The translations under genes and the position numbers were made by a program. 64,000 bases of DNA from Balaenoptera acutorostrata (taxonomy: Eukaryota > Chordata > Mammalia > Artiodactyla > Balaenopteridae), in contig NC_080074.1 in the NCBI RefSeq assembly GCF_949987535.1, positions 23,705,268 through 23,769,267 on the forward strand, in the 5' to 3' direction. Below, piece by piece: positions 22,736 through 34,830 of this stretch. Every line of letters begins with the position of its first letter. Positions within the stretch are counted from its first letter, which is position 1. Under the pieces are notes generated by a model. The model did not search any database. It worked only from the letters and a program-made list of their open reading frames with translations, and was not told where the DNA came from.

Positions 22736-23489
22736 GGACAAAACTCACACTCCAGCCAAAATGACTTAAGGTTTTGAGCACAATTCTGGGACAGGGAGTT
22801 ATTTTATGGTGAATGTTTTAGAAAATCTGAGAACTTTCCTCATCAAATTTCCATTAAAAAGAAAAGCAATTAGGGACACATATGCATTTGACTATAAACC
22901 AGACATAGAGATGGCAGCATTGTTGTCAGCAGCAAAGACCCATGGGATCATCAAATACCAAATGTTGAACACAGCCCTTTTAAGATGTGGGGCTAATTAA
23001 AGAAATCAAACTGAGAGACAGAATGCCATTGCAAAGAGCAGGAAAATTTTAATTATGTGCAAAATATAAGTAAGTTATCTATAACTGAAGGCCTACAGTT
23101 TTGAACTTCTGAGGTTGGATGGACTTAGCTTAATTGTTTGAGAATTTGGACTAGACTGTACTTGAAGTCAAACTCCTGGACTTGTCTGTTAGGCAAATCA
23201 AGAAAGCTCCTCTTTTGTTTAAGCCATTTTTAGATTTTTGAGTTGACTTTCTATTTCTAGCAACCGAAAACACCCTAACTAATGTAGATCCCCTACACCT
23301 AATATAGTCCTGGAATATTATACTCACTCAGTATTTATTGACTGATTTACTGGGTGCATGAAAATATGACTTTCACCTGCCAAGGTTCATGCTAATTAAT
23401 GGTTGATCCAGTATGAAAACCCATGTTGGCTGGCACCTAACTTATGACTGGTTCCACGACCGTACCTGATCTGTCCTCTCCTGTCCCAT
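22736..23489. other. No gene seen
   Basis: Mostly non-repetitive. 23215-23290 (TTTGAGTTGACTTTCTATTT, CACCCTAACTAATGTAG) resembles the end of one of the old unassigned repeats. Confidence 0.35.
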
Positions 23490-24005
23490 ACCCCATGTGA
23501 ATACTGCTATCATAGCACTTACTGCATTATTTTCTAATCGTGTATCTGTCTTTTCCACTAGACTGAGCTTTTTGAGAACAGAAATGAGAGTTTTCACCTC
23601 TGTATTCCTAGGCACTACTGAACAGAGGCTCAGTGAGTGGAGGATGGATTGTCTTCCTGTTCCAGCTGGAGTGAACCAGCCTCAGGTCTCATTTCCAGCT
23701 CAGGCCTTTGCACTTGCTGTTGCCCTGCCTGGACTACTTTTTCCTGAACTCCATGTGATTGACTCTCGTCATTCAGATCTCAGCTCTGGTCCTTGCTGAT
23801 ACCCACATCTGATATTGCTCCATCAGTCAGTGTCTTCACAGTGTCATATTGAATTTTCTTCAAAGCCTTCACAGCTTTGGAAGTTTTCTAATATATTCAC
23901 ATGTTTGCTGTTCGTCTTCCACAACAGCAGGGAACTCATCTGACTGACTCATTACTATATGCCAGTGCCCAGAAGAGGCACTGAATAGATATTTGCAGAA
24001 CAGAC
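23490..24005 (+). repeat. L2 LINE 3' region (one or two fragments)
   Basis: ACTGCATTATTTTCTAATCG, CCACTAGACTGAGCTTTTTG, TTTGCACTTGCTGTTGCCCT and GAGGCACTGAATAGATATTT match L2 3' sequence. The block order suggests two adjacent copies (to ~23640 and ~23680-24005). Confidence 0.6.
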
Positions 24006-25739
24006 AGACCAGGTACCCATTCTTCTTAGAACAGATGCCTCTGAATCAGAATAAGGTGAAAGAGAAGCTTAAAATGTACCTAAAAACTCTCTGTGACTAA
24101 GGAGATGGCCTTCAGAAAATATTCATTAATTATCTTGCTTCAAATGCAAGAACACTGGAGAAAGGTTAAGCTGATAATGTGTTATAAACAATAACTGAGG
24201 TCTTCTGACTCTGAAATCCTTGATTGTTTTATTGCTTATTTTATACATTTCCCTTATTAATATTTGGAAGAGTAATATTTAGGAGGAAAATACATTTTTT
24301 GGGGTCACTTCCGTAATGCACTTTACCACCCCAGGAAATCCTTTGCTTGGGCTAAGGGCAATCTGACCCAAATGAGTTGCAGATGGTGAATTAACAGTGT
24401 GATTTGCATTTTTGAGGGTGTGTGTGTGCAGAGTTTTGTTTATACTGGTTTAGAGTTCTTTGTGTTGAAATTTGCTTATATTTAAAGAAATAAAAGCCAA
24501 GATTTTTGTCCTGCTTTTGTCATGGTTGTAGTATAATCCACCATAAAAATCACAGTATAATTTCATTTTTCCCTTGGTTTAATGCCGCTAAAGGAGTCAG
24601 CTCTAAGTCTGAGGAAACAGATCTACTTCTAAGCATACCTGCATGCAAATGGGCTATGGAGGTGGCTTATCCTTTTACATAATAAATTAGAGAGTTCTCC
24701 TTTTCAGTGGAAGAGATGTATAGATTAATGTACCAAGACGAGGCATATGGATATGTGGAATCAATGTAAGCCTGGTTAGAGATGACAAAGAGCTTCATGC
24801 TCGAGTGCTTTGCAGCCTAATTCAATAAAACAAAATGAAAGGCAAATGCTTGAGGAGCCGAAGAGAGGATCTTTATGAAAATATTAAAACCTTCGTTCAA
24901 AGAAAGTCACACATTCTCCTTTGAGTTTGCTTCTAACATTGCAATGTAATGAATGGGCCTCTTTTGTGGGGAAGGAGCTTTGTGATTTTTAACAAAGCTA
25001 TCAAAAGGAACGATTTTGAGTGTAGAAACCTACTCTTTGGTCTTTAACTGAAAAGTTAAACACACTGAAATAAAACTAGATTTTTTTCCATCAATTTGCA
25101 AAACTAAAGTAGAGTTCAAACTGAAATGGCAACAGCGTGAAAAGGTATTTACGGGTCTGCAGCCGTCTCTGATTTCATCAGTTTGTTTTCCAGTCTTTGT
25201 TGTGATTCTGTGTTTCTCATGGATCTCCAGAGACCGTTTCCAGCTGGAGGAGAGAATATCAATAGCCCGCATATCCTCCAGGAAGCTTCCCTGTGACAAT
25301 CACAATGTTTCTACAGATCAGATCTTCTATTTTCTTTTAATGACTGTGGTAGAACAACAAAATATTATCCATTTTGGGAAACACGAAAATCAGCAAAGCA
25401 ATAATGTCTGAGTATGGGTATAATTTTGCTCCTATTTTGTGCAGTAAGCTCAAAGGCAAAAAGTAAAAATCAATCGGTGTCTTTTGGGTGTTTCATAAAT
25501 CCATAATTATATCACATGCATTTTAAAAATGAGGCAAAGAGCTAAATAAATTGAACAGAAAACTTGCAAAGTAGAGGTGATGCACTGCAGTGAAATAAGT
25601 ACTGGACTTTCTAACTGGATCTGGATGGCTTGGTTTCTGATCTGAGTCTCATCATGTGACAGGTGGGTCATCTCTGATAAAGTTCCCCCATCTCTAAGGC
25701 TGGGTTAATGCCCCATTATTATGCTTTTCAAGATTCTTG
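24006..25739. other. Repeat-poor stretch, candidate conserved non-coding DNA
   Basis: About 1.7 kb without recognised repeats or coding domains. The part at about 24700-25020 (GGCATATGGATATGTGGAAT, GCATGCTCGAGTGCTTTGC-like, TTCTAACATTGCAATGTAAT) keeps some CpGs and balanced composition. Possibly conserved; unproven. Confidence 0.3.
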
Positions 25740-25910
25740 AGTTTATCTGACACTGAATTTTCCATATGTATTTATGATTATTTTTCTATCTCGTCTGCTG
25801 GATTGTGAGCATCTTGAGAATGGACTCTGTGTTTTAATCACTTTTGAATTCCCAAGGCCTACCGCAGTGTTTTCACGTAGTAGGCACTCAAATTTTGTTG
25901 TATTAGTAAT
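25740..25910 (+). repeat. L2 LINE 3' end
   Basis: GCTGGATTGTGAGCATCTTG, CCAAGGCCTACCGCAGTG and TAGTAGGCACTCAAATTTTG are the L2 3' terminal marks. Confidence 0.7.
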
Positions 25911-26026
25911 TGCTGGTCTTATCAGATGCATATGAAAGTACAAATGTTCCTATTCCAGTGAGGGGTCAGGGACAAAACAGATTTATCTATTGCTGTAATA
26001 AACTGAGTTTATTTCCTTTAGAAATT

Positions 26027-26628
26027 GTGGTAGGCAGAATGGTTCCCCCAGTATCCAATGCTGGAACCTGTGAATACGTCACGTAACATGGCAAAAGGGA
26101 TTTTGCAAGTGTGTTTAAGGTTACGGACCTTAAAATAGTAGATCATCCTGGACTATCTGGATGGGCCCAATCTAATCACAAGAGCCAAACCAGAGAGCTT
26201 TCTCTGACTGGAGGCAGAAGAGATGCAGCAGGAGAAGTCAATGAGATTCCAAGTGTGAGAAGGACTTGGTGTGCTGTTGCTGGCCCTGTGATGTAGAGGG
26301 CTATGTGCAGAGAATGGAGACCTCTAGGAACTGAGAGAAGTTTCTGGCTGACAGTCTGCAAGAAAAACTCTGGCCCTACCTCCACAGGGAACTGAATTCC
26401 ACCAACAATGGGAATGCATCTGGAAGCAGATTCTTCCCCAGAGCCTCCAGATAAGAGCTCAGGTTGGACTATACCTTGATTTCAGCCTGTGAGACCAGTA
26501 GCTGAGAAACCATGTCTCGTCTACCCGGACTTCTGACCTACAGAACTGTGAGATAACAAAGTTGTGTTGTTATGTATCACTGAATTAGTGGTAATTGGTT
26601 ACAGCAGCCAATAGAAAGCAAATATAGA
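26027..26628 (+). repeat. MLT1-type solo LTR (ERVL-MaLR)
   Basis: Near full-length: it begins GTGGTAGGCAGAATGGTTCC, continues with ACATGGCAAAAGGGATTTTG, GGGCCCAATCTAATCACA and GATTCTTCCCCAGAGCCTCC, and ends TTACAGCAGCCAATAGAAAG. It is the remnant of an ancient endogenous retrovirus-like element. No internal coding region is present. Confidence 0.9.
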
Positions 26629-27766
26629 AATTAATTTACCAGTTTCAAAAGATCAGATTTTGGAAACGTATCATAAAGTTGGAATAGTCTGGGTCTGCAA
26701 CAAATGATATAAATCGATGTTGGATTCCTTGGACTGGTGACAGCCGCAGTGGTGGGATTACAGTATTAGCTACTGCCACCAAACCAACAAAGTCCAGTGC
26801 AGGTTAGTCCATGGGCCCCCGGGGACTTAATCTCTTCTGGATTTGAAACTGGTTGCAAGTTAGATTGGATAGGGTAAGGCAGAGCAGGAAAGGTTGGAGA
26901 ATTAGCCAAAGGTGGTTTAGAAATCATTTTCCTTCAGAATTATGAAGATATTTCTCCCCAGTCTACTAACTTCTAGAGTTCCTTTTGAGAGATCTGATGT
27001 TCTGATTTCTAATTCTTTGTACATGTTTTCTATGTCCTCTCTGAAGTTTTTTGGATTGTCTCTTTATCCCTAATATTCTGAAATTAATAATGTACTTTGG
27101 AGTTGTTTTTGTTGTTCATTGTGTTGGACACTCAATAGGCCCTTTCATTTTTTTCAGTTCTGAGAAATTTTCTCGTATCATTTCTTTGGTAATTTTTCTC
27201 TCCTCCCTTTTCTCTGGTTTTTTTCCCCCATTTCCTTTGTAAAGCTCCTATTAATAAGATATTGGAATCCTAGATTGATTATATACTTTTCTTAGTTTTT
27301 CTTATGTATTTTCTAATTTCAACTTTAACTTCTGATTTTTCTATTTAAGATTTTAAATTAAAAAAATAAAAGATTCTTTTTTTAAAAAAATAGCATTCTG
27401 CACTTGTTTCTTGGATGCAGTATTTTTTCTTATTTCTCTGAAGATATTTTAGTTTCTTTTTGATTTTTCTGAATTCCATTTTTCCAATTTGTTTTGGTTC
27501 CTCTTTTTCACATTAGAGACTTTTCTCAAGTATATGGTGTCCTTGGCTCTCTGTTCATATACAATTGTAATGTTCTAAGGAGTTGAATAAGACTTTGGGT
27601 GCTTGGTGGATCAGGTTGGCTGGTGACTTGGATCAGGCAGGACCTGTAGGTCTTTTCTCTGTGGTTCTTCAACTGCTCTAAAGATGAATACTCCAATTTA
27701 CTGTTGCAGCTGTACATCTGAATGAGGGCTTTCCAGAAACCATGACTAGGGGATGATGATCCCCTA
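26629..27766. other. Old LINE-like antisense sequence at 27.0-27.5 kb; no gene
   Basis: 26640-26990 is unclassified. 27000-27500 (TTGTGTTGGACACTCAATAG, TTTTTCAGTTCTGAGAAATT, TTATTAATAAGATATTGGAA-like) matches a recurring antisense old-LINE pattern with low certainty. Confidence 0.3.
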
Positions 27767-27905
27767 TACAGTGGTTAATAATCGGTTGCTGAAATCAGAC
27801 TGTCTGGTTTCAAAGTTCTGCTCTGTTACTTGTGACTTCCTTACACTTGTTTGACCTGTTTCATCATCTGTAAAATGAGGGCACTAGTAATACCTACTTT
27901 ATAGG
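27767..27905 (+). repeat. MIR SINE, 5' part (split)
   Basis: ACAGTGGTTAATAATCGGTT, TCATCATCTGTAAAATGAGG and AGTAATACCTACTTTATAGG are MIR. It continues after the insertion, at 28341. Confidence 0.7.
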
Positions 27906-28340
27906 ACACAGGTTTCCCCTGCTATCTGAAATCAGAGCATTCCTATGAAGGCTTCCGTAAGCTGAAATGGCATAAAGAGAAGAAGCAATTACCTCAGGAA
28001 ACATTTTGCTAAAGGGTGCAAAGTAAACCAAGGTAAAGCACAGATGCTCCCAGACACAGTTCAGAGCTGTGGTGGCTTGACGCTGAGATGCTGAGTGTGG
28101 TTCCTGGGGAAGGAGCTTGGTGGGGCCGCTCTCACTGCTCGGGTTGCCAGCTGCCTCTGCAGTGGTTCACTGCAAGCGGTTTGAGGCAGTTGAACGCTAT
28201 TTTCACTTCTCGTCTTTTTTTTTTGTAAAAGTGAAAATCCCTTTGATTTCTCTCAGTTAGCAAAAACAGATACTAAGGTAGGTCTTTCATAAGTGGAGTG
28301 GTGTAAAGTGAACTTTTGAAAAGTGGGGTATACCTGTAGT
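27906..28340 (+). mobile_element. ~430-bp transposon-like insertion in MIR
   Basis: It starts ACAGGTTTCCCCTGCTATCT and ends AAGTGGGGTATACCTGT, so the termini are imperfect inverted repeats (ACAGGT...CCCC / GGGG...ACCTGT). Internally, TTCCGTAAGCTGAAATGGC and TTTCATAAGTGGAGTGGTG are related direct copies. It fits an old cut-and-paste-type repeat; family not named. Confidence 0.55.
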
Positions 28341-28420
28341 TTTTAGGATTAAGTGAATCAAGGCCTATAACCTGCCTGTGGTGTTTTAAACATCATGAGT
28401 GTTCATTAAATAGTTACACC
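28341..28420 (+). repeat. MIR SINE, 3' part (split)
   Basis: TTAGGATTAAGTGAATCAAG then CATGAGTGTTCATTAAATAG continues the MIR interrupted at 27905. Confidence 0.65.
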
Positions 28421-29837
28421 TACTTTAACTATCATCACTGTAATTCCCCCATTGTGCCTCATCCCTCCCTCTGTTGCACTAGCATGGAGTTTCTCTCGCT
28501 CAGTGTTTCTAGAGTGGAAACCCTCCCATCTTCTGCCAAAGTGGAGGATAAACCATCTCTTGGCTAAGTAGATTTGGGAAGGTGACCTAAGAGATTTATT
28601 GGCTCCTTATCCTGACTTTCGTCCAATCCTCTGGATCTTCATTTCCATCCTTTAACCCTTCAGAGGTACCTGGTGTCACCAATTCCCAGGCCTTTCTGCA
28701 GTTTAGAGGCACAAGTAGGTTTTCTCGCCACTTAGTTTCCAGATTTCTCTGGCTGCTAAGTTGATGACCACCACTTATCCACTACCCTGTGGTCTCCTGT
28801 CCACTATGTATTTCCTCTCCTGTTCTCTTTTGCCCAGTTGGGTTTACACTTTTCGTATTCCTTTGATAGTCTAGTTGGGACTGAGGAGGGAATGAAAATC
28901 ACCCTGTGTATCCAACTGGCCATGTTAACTACAAGGCCACTGACTTCATTTCTTCATCTATGAAATAAGAGTTTACAATGGATACATTTTTCAGGTCTTT
29001 TCCCCCACTAAAGCTCTTTGCTCCTGCATATGGTTTAGATTTAATGTAATTCCCAGCTGATCACAGCTAGTTTTCCTATCACTTATCTCACTCTCAGAAT
29101 AGTAGTGATTATTTTTGCTTTTGTTGTTTTGAATCTCTTTGAGCAAGAGACCTGCAGTGTAGCAAATTATATCTTGTGTACAAATTAGAGTAAACTGAAA
29201 AACACAGGTGACTTTTGTTCCCTTCTGCATCACAAAGACCTTTTCAATACACCTGATTGATTGTAAAGGGAATTCCACAAGCAGATGTGAGCTACTGAGA
29301 TGCTGCTGATTGTAATTTGGGTGCTGTAAGATTTATCATGCTGTGCTATTTGGCAAGCAAGTAGGAAGCCTTTAAACTTTCTGCTCTTTCAAAAAAATCC
29401 TAAAAGAAGATGATACAAAAATTTAAAATGGAAAGAAGTTTCCTTTCTATGGAGATTCACAGAGAATGTTCTGATAAGTCAATAAAAGTTCTGTTTTGTT
29501 TAAGATAGTTTAGGTCAGATTTTTGTCACTTGCATCTAGAAGAGTCTTTAACTTATCAAGGGCAGTGGAGATGAAAAGGGTGTTCTGTCTTTCTCTGTGG
29601 ATCTCTACTACATGGCCTGACACTTTGCATTTCCAGCCTCAGTGTCTGTCACGGTTTGCTGTGGTCCCTAGCATTAATGACTAGCTCTTGTGTGTTCTAG
29701 CTTGGTATCCAGGAGAGAAATTTCTGCAAGATAATGAATATTTCTAAGAGGGTGTGTTGTATAGTGTTTGAAATAAATAACAGCTTCCTAGAGTTTGGTA
29801 TAATCTATTGCATGTGGTTTCTGTTTGTTTCAGTGTC
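28421..29837. other. No gene seen
   Basis: 28440-28970 may be an old antisense LINE remnant (ends near GTGTATCCAACTGGCCATG). The rest is non-repetitive. The 95-codon minus-strand frame 28991-29278 has no domain. Confidence 0.3.
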
Positions 29838-29871
29838 ATGGCATCAGGAATGGCATCAGGAATGGCATCAG
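29838..29871 (+). repeat. 12-bp tandem repeat, 2.8 copies
   Basis: Exact units of ATGGCATCAGGA at 29838-29849 and 29850-29861, then ATGGCATCAG to 29871. Confidence 0.9.
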
Positions 29872-30139
29872 AACATCCTTCTGAAAAGTTCCAATTAAAA
29901 TAGGAATCCTAAATAATCCAAGTAAGGAAGACATTGACAATTTTTATCTCTAATACTCCCAATAACTTTGGACACAAAATACGATGAAAGGTTTGTGGAA
30001 AAAGAGATTAATACATCAATATTGACAATTTTGGGTTAATCAGTGACCCAATCTTCAAAATATTTCTTTCATTTGGAATTAGTTTCCCAGTCAAAATTAT
30101 TCTCATTGCATTCAGAATGACATTTTTTTAATGATAGTA

Positions 30140-30720
30140 CATATGGCATATGCTGTTGGTTGACTACCCAGTAGACACTCCTTCCTTTATTCTTGCTAAG
30201 AGAACTCCAGTTATGTTCAGGCAAGGAGTGACCATGTTCTTCAGGGACTTTGGGTTCTTTTGGGACTCTGGTGTCCCAACTCCAAGAGCTGAATCCAGGT
30301 TAGTCTTAGGCAGTCGTGGCTATTCCATTTCCCTTACACTGGTTTAGGACTGAGCAGGTAATGTCGTTTTGGCTAGTGAAATGTGAGCTAAAGTCTATGG
30401 AGTGGCTTCTGGGAAGGTTACCTTTGTTCCTGATGAAGGACCCAGAGAAGGGCTTTGTTGTGTGGAGTGTGATGTTTTATGTGACTACAGCTATTCTGCA
30501 GTTATGAGAAGATGTCCTTAAGGACCTCACTGAGGATGGCAGAGTAGAAAGTTGTAAAGAACCTGGATATCGAAAATGTTGCCAAGTTGGAAAATTGAGT
30601 AGCCCTGGGACAACCTCATCCTTGAACTTTGTATTCTGTGAAATAATAATTTCTTTATCATTTAAGCCACTTTGAGTTGGTTTTTCAGTTATTCATAGCC
30701 GAAGTAATCCTAACTGATAT
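30140..30720 (+). repeat. Ancient mammalian repeat, class not assigned
   Basis: CCAGTAGACACTCCTTCCTT, GTTTTGGCTAGTGAAATGTG, TTTAAGCCACTTTGAGTTGG and the end CCTAACTGATATAATAATAA belong to a widespread old repeat, LTR-like in form. Confidence 0.45.
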
Positions 30721-30889
30721 AATAATAAGTATATAGATTTAATGCTTTAATTCTTTTGGCTAAAGCTTTTGTTCTACACTTCCTCCATATGTGAGACAAG
30801 TATGATTAAAAAAATAAAAATAGATAAAAGAATTGCAGATATTAAAGAATTACAGAATGTTAGTACTGAACAGGGTATTAGTAAATTAT

Positions 30890-31000
30890 TCAAAACATTT
30901 GTTGAGATCGCTAGATACTACATACAGAAGAGAATAAGACAGACACTGTCTGTGCTCTTTTGGAACTTATAGTCTAGTGGGTCTTAGAGAGTATTTGGTC
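30890..31000 (-). repeat. L2-like LINE, antisense
   Basis: CAAAACATTTGTTGAGATCG, AGACAGACACTGTCTGTGCT and GGAACTTATAGTCTAGTGGG match antisense L2. Confidence 0.5.
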
Positions 31001-31263
31001 TAATCTCATTACACAGAAAGGGACAATTTTTATATCTCTCAGTGTTGGCATAATTCTTTTTGTCACTTAATAAAGGAGGCTAGATCTTATTAGAGAAAAG
31101 ACCATAAATTTGTGGTTCTTTTTGCTTTTAACATACAGCCAGCTCTTTTGCTCCTCTGAGTAGCCTAAGTTTGGGTCTAGAGCTGAGTTTGGATATAAGG
31201 GTTGGAGAGAACTGAATTTCTGTGTATAACAAAGTGAAAGGAATTTGGAATTACTTGGACAAT

Positions 31264-31306
31264 TGTGTGTGTGTGTGTGTGTGTGTGCATGTGTGTGTGT
31301 GCGCGC
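31264..31306 (+). repeat. (GT)n microsatellite
   Basis: An uninterrupted GT run of about 13 units, then a GCAT interruption and a second GT/GC run. Confidence 0.95.
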
Positions 31307-31839
31307 ATACTCACAGCAGCAGCAAGATGGGAAACGACTGGGTGCTAACTGGAGTAGGGAGACCAGTGTGAAATCCCCTGTGTCATGGTGGCCAAAGGGA
31401 CTTTTAAGATGAGATGACTAATATGTAGCTTTAAGTTACTTGCTGTGTCATGCAGGAATGTAACTCTTTGGCGGTGACCTAGAAAACTTCAGCGAAAGTT
31501 TTGCTACACATCACAGGCTTTGTTCCCTTGTTGCTTGAGTGGGGAATCAGGGAGATAAAGGACTGACCTCCAGGCACAGAGCAGAGAACAAGAATTCAGC
31601 AGAGGCAGGAAATGAGAGAGAATTCAGCAGGGGCAGGAAAATGTACCTCATTCCCCCATCTTCCGCTCCTTGGGAATTTTGCAGGCATCTTGAAGAGGGC
31701 TCTGGACTTAATCACTGGATATGGAATGGGATCTGACTGCTTTAATTTACATCTTAAGGGACATCCGGATTAGAGCTGTACCCTGCTGGTGGCTGCAGGA
31801 CTCATCATAATAGTAATTATTCAATTGCTGAGAATTGCT

Positions 31840-31960
31840 TCCCCCTGTAGACAATAAGCTCCTTGAGGTCAGGGACCAGGTCTGTTTTATCAATAAGTTC
31901 ATACTGGGTAGTGTGTAGCCCATAAAATAAGTATTCAATTCATATTTGTTAAACAGTTCC
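31840..31960 (+). repeat. L2 LINE 3' end
   Basis: GACAATAAGCTCCTTGAGGT, CAGGGACCAGGTCTGTTTTA and AGTATTCAATTCATATTTGT are diagnostic of the L2 3' end. Confidence 0.7.
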
Positions 31961-34687
31961 CTCCTGATAGGGAAATGAATATTATTTAAACGTTCATAGC
32001 ATTTCCCCTCCTCAGTTTGCTGAGGAGAAGCAGCCTGCACCTCCTCCTGCTTCCCCTTCCTTGTGTCTTGCCAGGTGGGCTCCTGGGCCAGTCACTTACT
32101 GATTGTGGAAGAAGGTGGCAGAGGCCAGCCAGGTTTACACTGGAAATATCAGAGATCTACTGACAAGAGAAAAGTATTACCTACAGACACAGGGAAGGGA
32201 GACAGAAGAAATCTTGTGGGAGTTTGAGAGATTTTGGAGAAGAGAGTTTCTGGGGGCAGGTGCAATGCATACAAATGCACACACAAATAATATATTTATG
32301 TAGATAAAAAGTGACAAAAAAGCTGGTTTCAGTCAGTTTTGCTGTGTGTTGTGAGAGGGATCTCTTTGGAGAATTTTTAATAGATTTCCATATAGATATA
32401 AATTTCTTCTTGGTTATTTTTGAGTATGTTTTTTTGACTGAGATTCCAGGCTAAGGCTAACTTCTAGGTGAGAAAAGGCCAGCCTTGCTTTATGTGGTTT
32501 ACAACCTTGTGTAGTAAACTGAGTTTTACACTTTGGTATCCTCCACGGTGCTCCCAAGCACTCAATAGGGACACCAAGTATTTGTTGCACAGTATGGAAA
32601 CAGTGATAACCTGAGGGATTATATGCCACTCAATCTTATAGCTTCTAAAAATGGGCAGAATTAGGACTAAGGACTAAAATGAGGGCCATTCGTACGTTTT
32701 GTTCCTTTCTTGAGTAGATTTAAAGAATGGTGTTACAAAATGCATTGTGAGAGAAGGACATTCCATTTTGGGACTCTTCTAGAAATATGCATGGGAGTCA
32801 TTTAGACTAATCTTATTTTCCATTTGAGTTAATCTGTGGAAAGCAAGTCACTCCTTGTTACCAACCAGATCCTTCTAAGGATCTTAAAATATTCAAATTG
32901 GATTTTTTCCAAACCCCCAAGACTCACAGAAAAGGCACATACTAGGCCCCACTCTAAGTTATGCATCCCTGCTGGAACTCAGTTAAAACAAGGGCATTCC
33001 TCCTTGTTCAAAAACACATCCCTGTGGTCTCTGTTGCAGCTGAGTTAACTGGGTTTAATGTAAATGGAATCTTAGATAAAAAGTTTCATTTCTGAGAGGC
33101 TGTGTTTCATTCCCTGGCTAGGAGAGAAGACTCTTTTCTCAATCTGGTGATAGGTGGGGACTTCCTAAGAGAAGCAGGAGTCCTAGAGTTTGCAAATGTT
33201 GTATAGCTCAGTGAGGAGTTCAGGGGGAGCCCTGCTGTGTTCTTACAGAGCTGCCCAGAGACTTTCAGAGGACCAGATGCTCCAGTCCATGAGCAACACA
33301 TGGTGGGCACCCCTATGAGAGGTCCAGTCCTCTTCCTTAGCTACCCGTTTCCATCTCCCTTACTCTTGCACTGCTAGGAGGCTAACATGAAACAATGTCT
33401 GCGGCCATGTTAAAGTAGAAGGAGGATGCAACTCTTTCTTTTTGTTCTTAGAGATATTTTAAAAACCCTAAGCCTAATGCTACCTGTCAGGAAGCACACA
33501 CTCTGACATCTCTCACAAATGCCGCTGGGAAGAGGTGTTATGCCCAACCATGATCTGACAGGAGATGTGATCTCTTTGGAAGCTTCCAGACCCTGCTCTC
33601 CTCACAGGGCTGAGATGTTGAGTGTCAAGCAGATGAGCTTGACAGGTTATTCGGAGGAACAAAACCACAACAAACTGGCTGGAACCCTTGATGTCTGGGA
33701 GAAGTTCACTGCGTTTGCATCAGCCAGAGGCTGCCTGCCCACGTTCTTGTCTGCCTAAAAGGAAAGAAAGGAAGAACTCATGATTCCAAGTGAATGGCTT
33801 AATGCTAGAGGCTGCTTGGGAGTATGAGAAGCCCAGAAAAAACAAGGCACTAAGATGCATGGGTATGCGTTTGGAGAAGTGTTTATACAGCCTCAGCATG
33901 GAGAGTATCTGCTGCAAGCCTAATGTTGTGGTTTGGGGTTGTGTCTTCAGTGTGAAGCTGAGACAAAGCTCATCACATGTGGTCTCCAGCCTGGGCACCC
34001 GTGGGCATGTGGGGACTTGGGGTTATGGGCTTCCAGTAGGCAGCCAGGGTTTGCAGAGCGGGGAGTGGAATACTCAGACAAATGCCTATTGTCAGAGAGT
34101 CAGAAGTCCTATGAAGAATCTGAAGTTGTACAAACCAGACTCCTTTTTAAAACTTAAAAATATTCCATGCACACTCACACACACAAGCACACTTCCCCCA
34201 GGGGCAGTGCGTCTTTAGTTATTTGCTTTCCTTCTACTCAAGAAGGGGAGAGAATACCATGTAGGTGGGAGGAATCAAATGGGATTATTTTAAAATGCAT
34301 CCCCCCTCCCCATTCTACAGCGGATTGAGGAGGATTATGTGCAGCTTTCATGAAATGTCTTGTGCTTCTTTCTGGGAAAGGAACTGTAAATGTCAAGTCA
34401 TCGGTCTCTGCGATAACAGCTCACACAGGTACGGGCAGACCTGGCAAGGAGGGAGGAGTGTGGCCGGCCCATGCACCAGCAGTACCTGCAGTTACGGAGA
34501 CCAAGGCCCTAGCAGTCCAGTGCAGCCAATGGATGGAGCGGTGAAGACAATTAGAGATGGAGAAGGGGTGGGGGACCTGGAGACACTACGAACTGCCCTG
34601 TAGAGGGTGTGACACAGCAGAAGCAGCAGCCCCCTTCACTTCTCCAACCCAAACCCCAGGTGCCTTGTATGCACTTGGTTAACAGAG
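31961..34687. other. Repeat-poor 2.7 kb, no gene recognised
   Basis: Several frames of 60-142 codons (largest 33790-34218, plus) overlap one another in different frames and show no domain. The sequence is GC-richer around 33.5-34.6 kb but has no CpG island or splice pattern I can defend. Confidence 0.35.
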
Positions 34688-34830
34688 CTTCTCAAACCTT
34701 GATGTGCAGGCGAGCCATGAAGTTTCCTGTTCGGTAGGTCAGGGGATAACGGCTTGAAATGCTACATTTCTAAGAAGCTCCCGGGTGACGCTGATGCCTC
34801 TGGCCCAGGCACCATGCTCTGATTCGCAAA
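34688..34830 (+). repeat. MER5-like hAT-Charlie relic
   Basis: AGAGCTTCTCAAACCTTGAT, ATGCTACATTTCTAAGAAGC and TCCCGGGTGACGCTGATGCC follow the non-autonomous MER5-type element. Confidence 0.65.
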
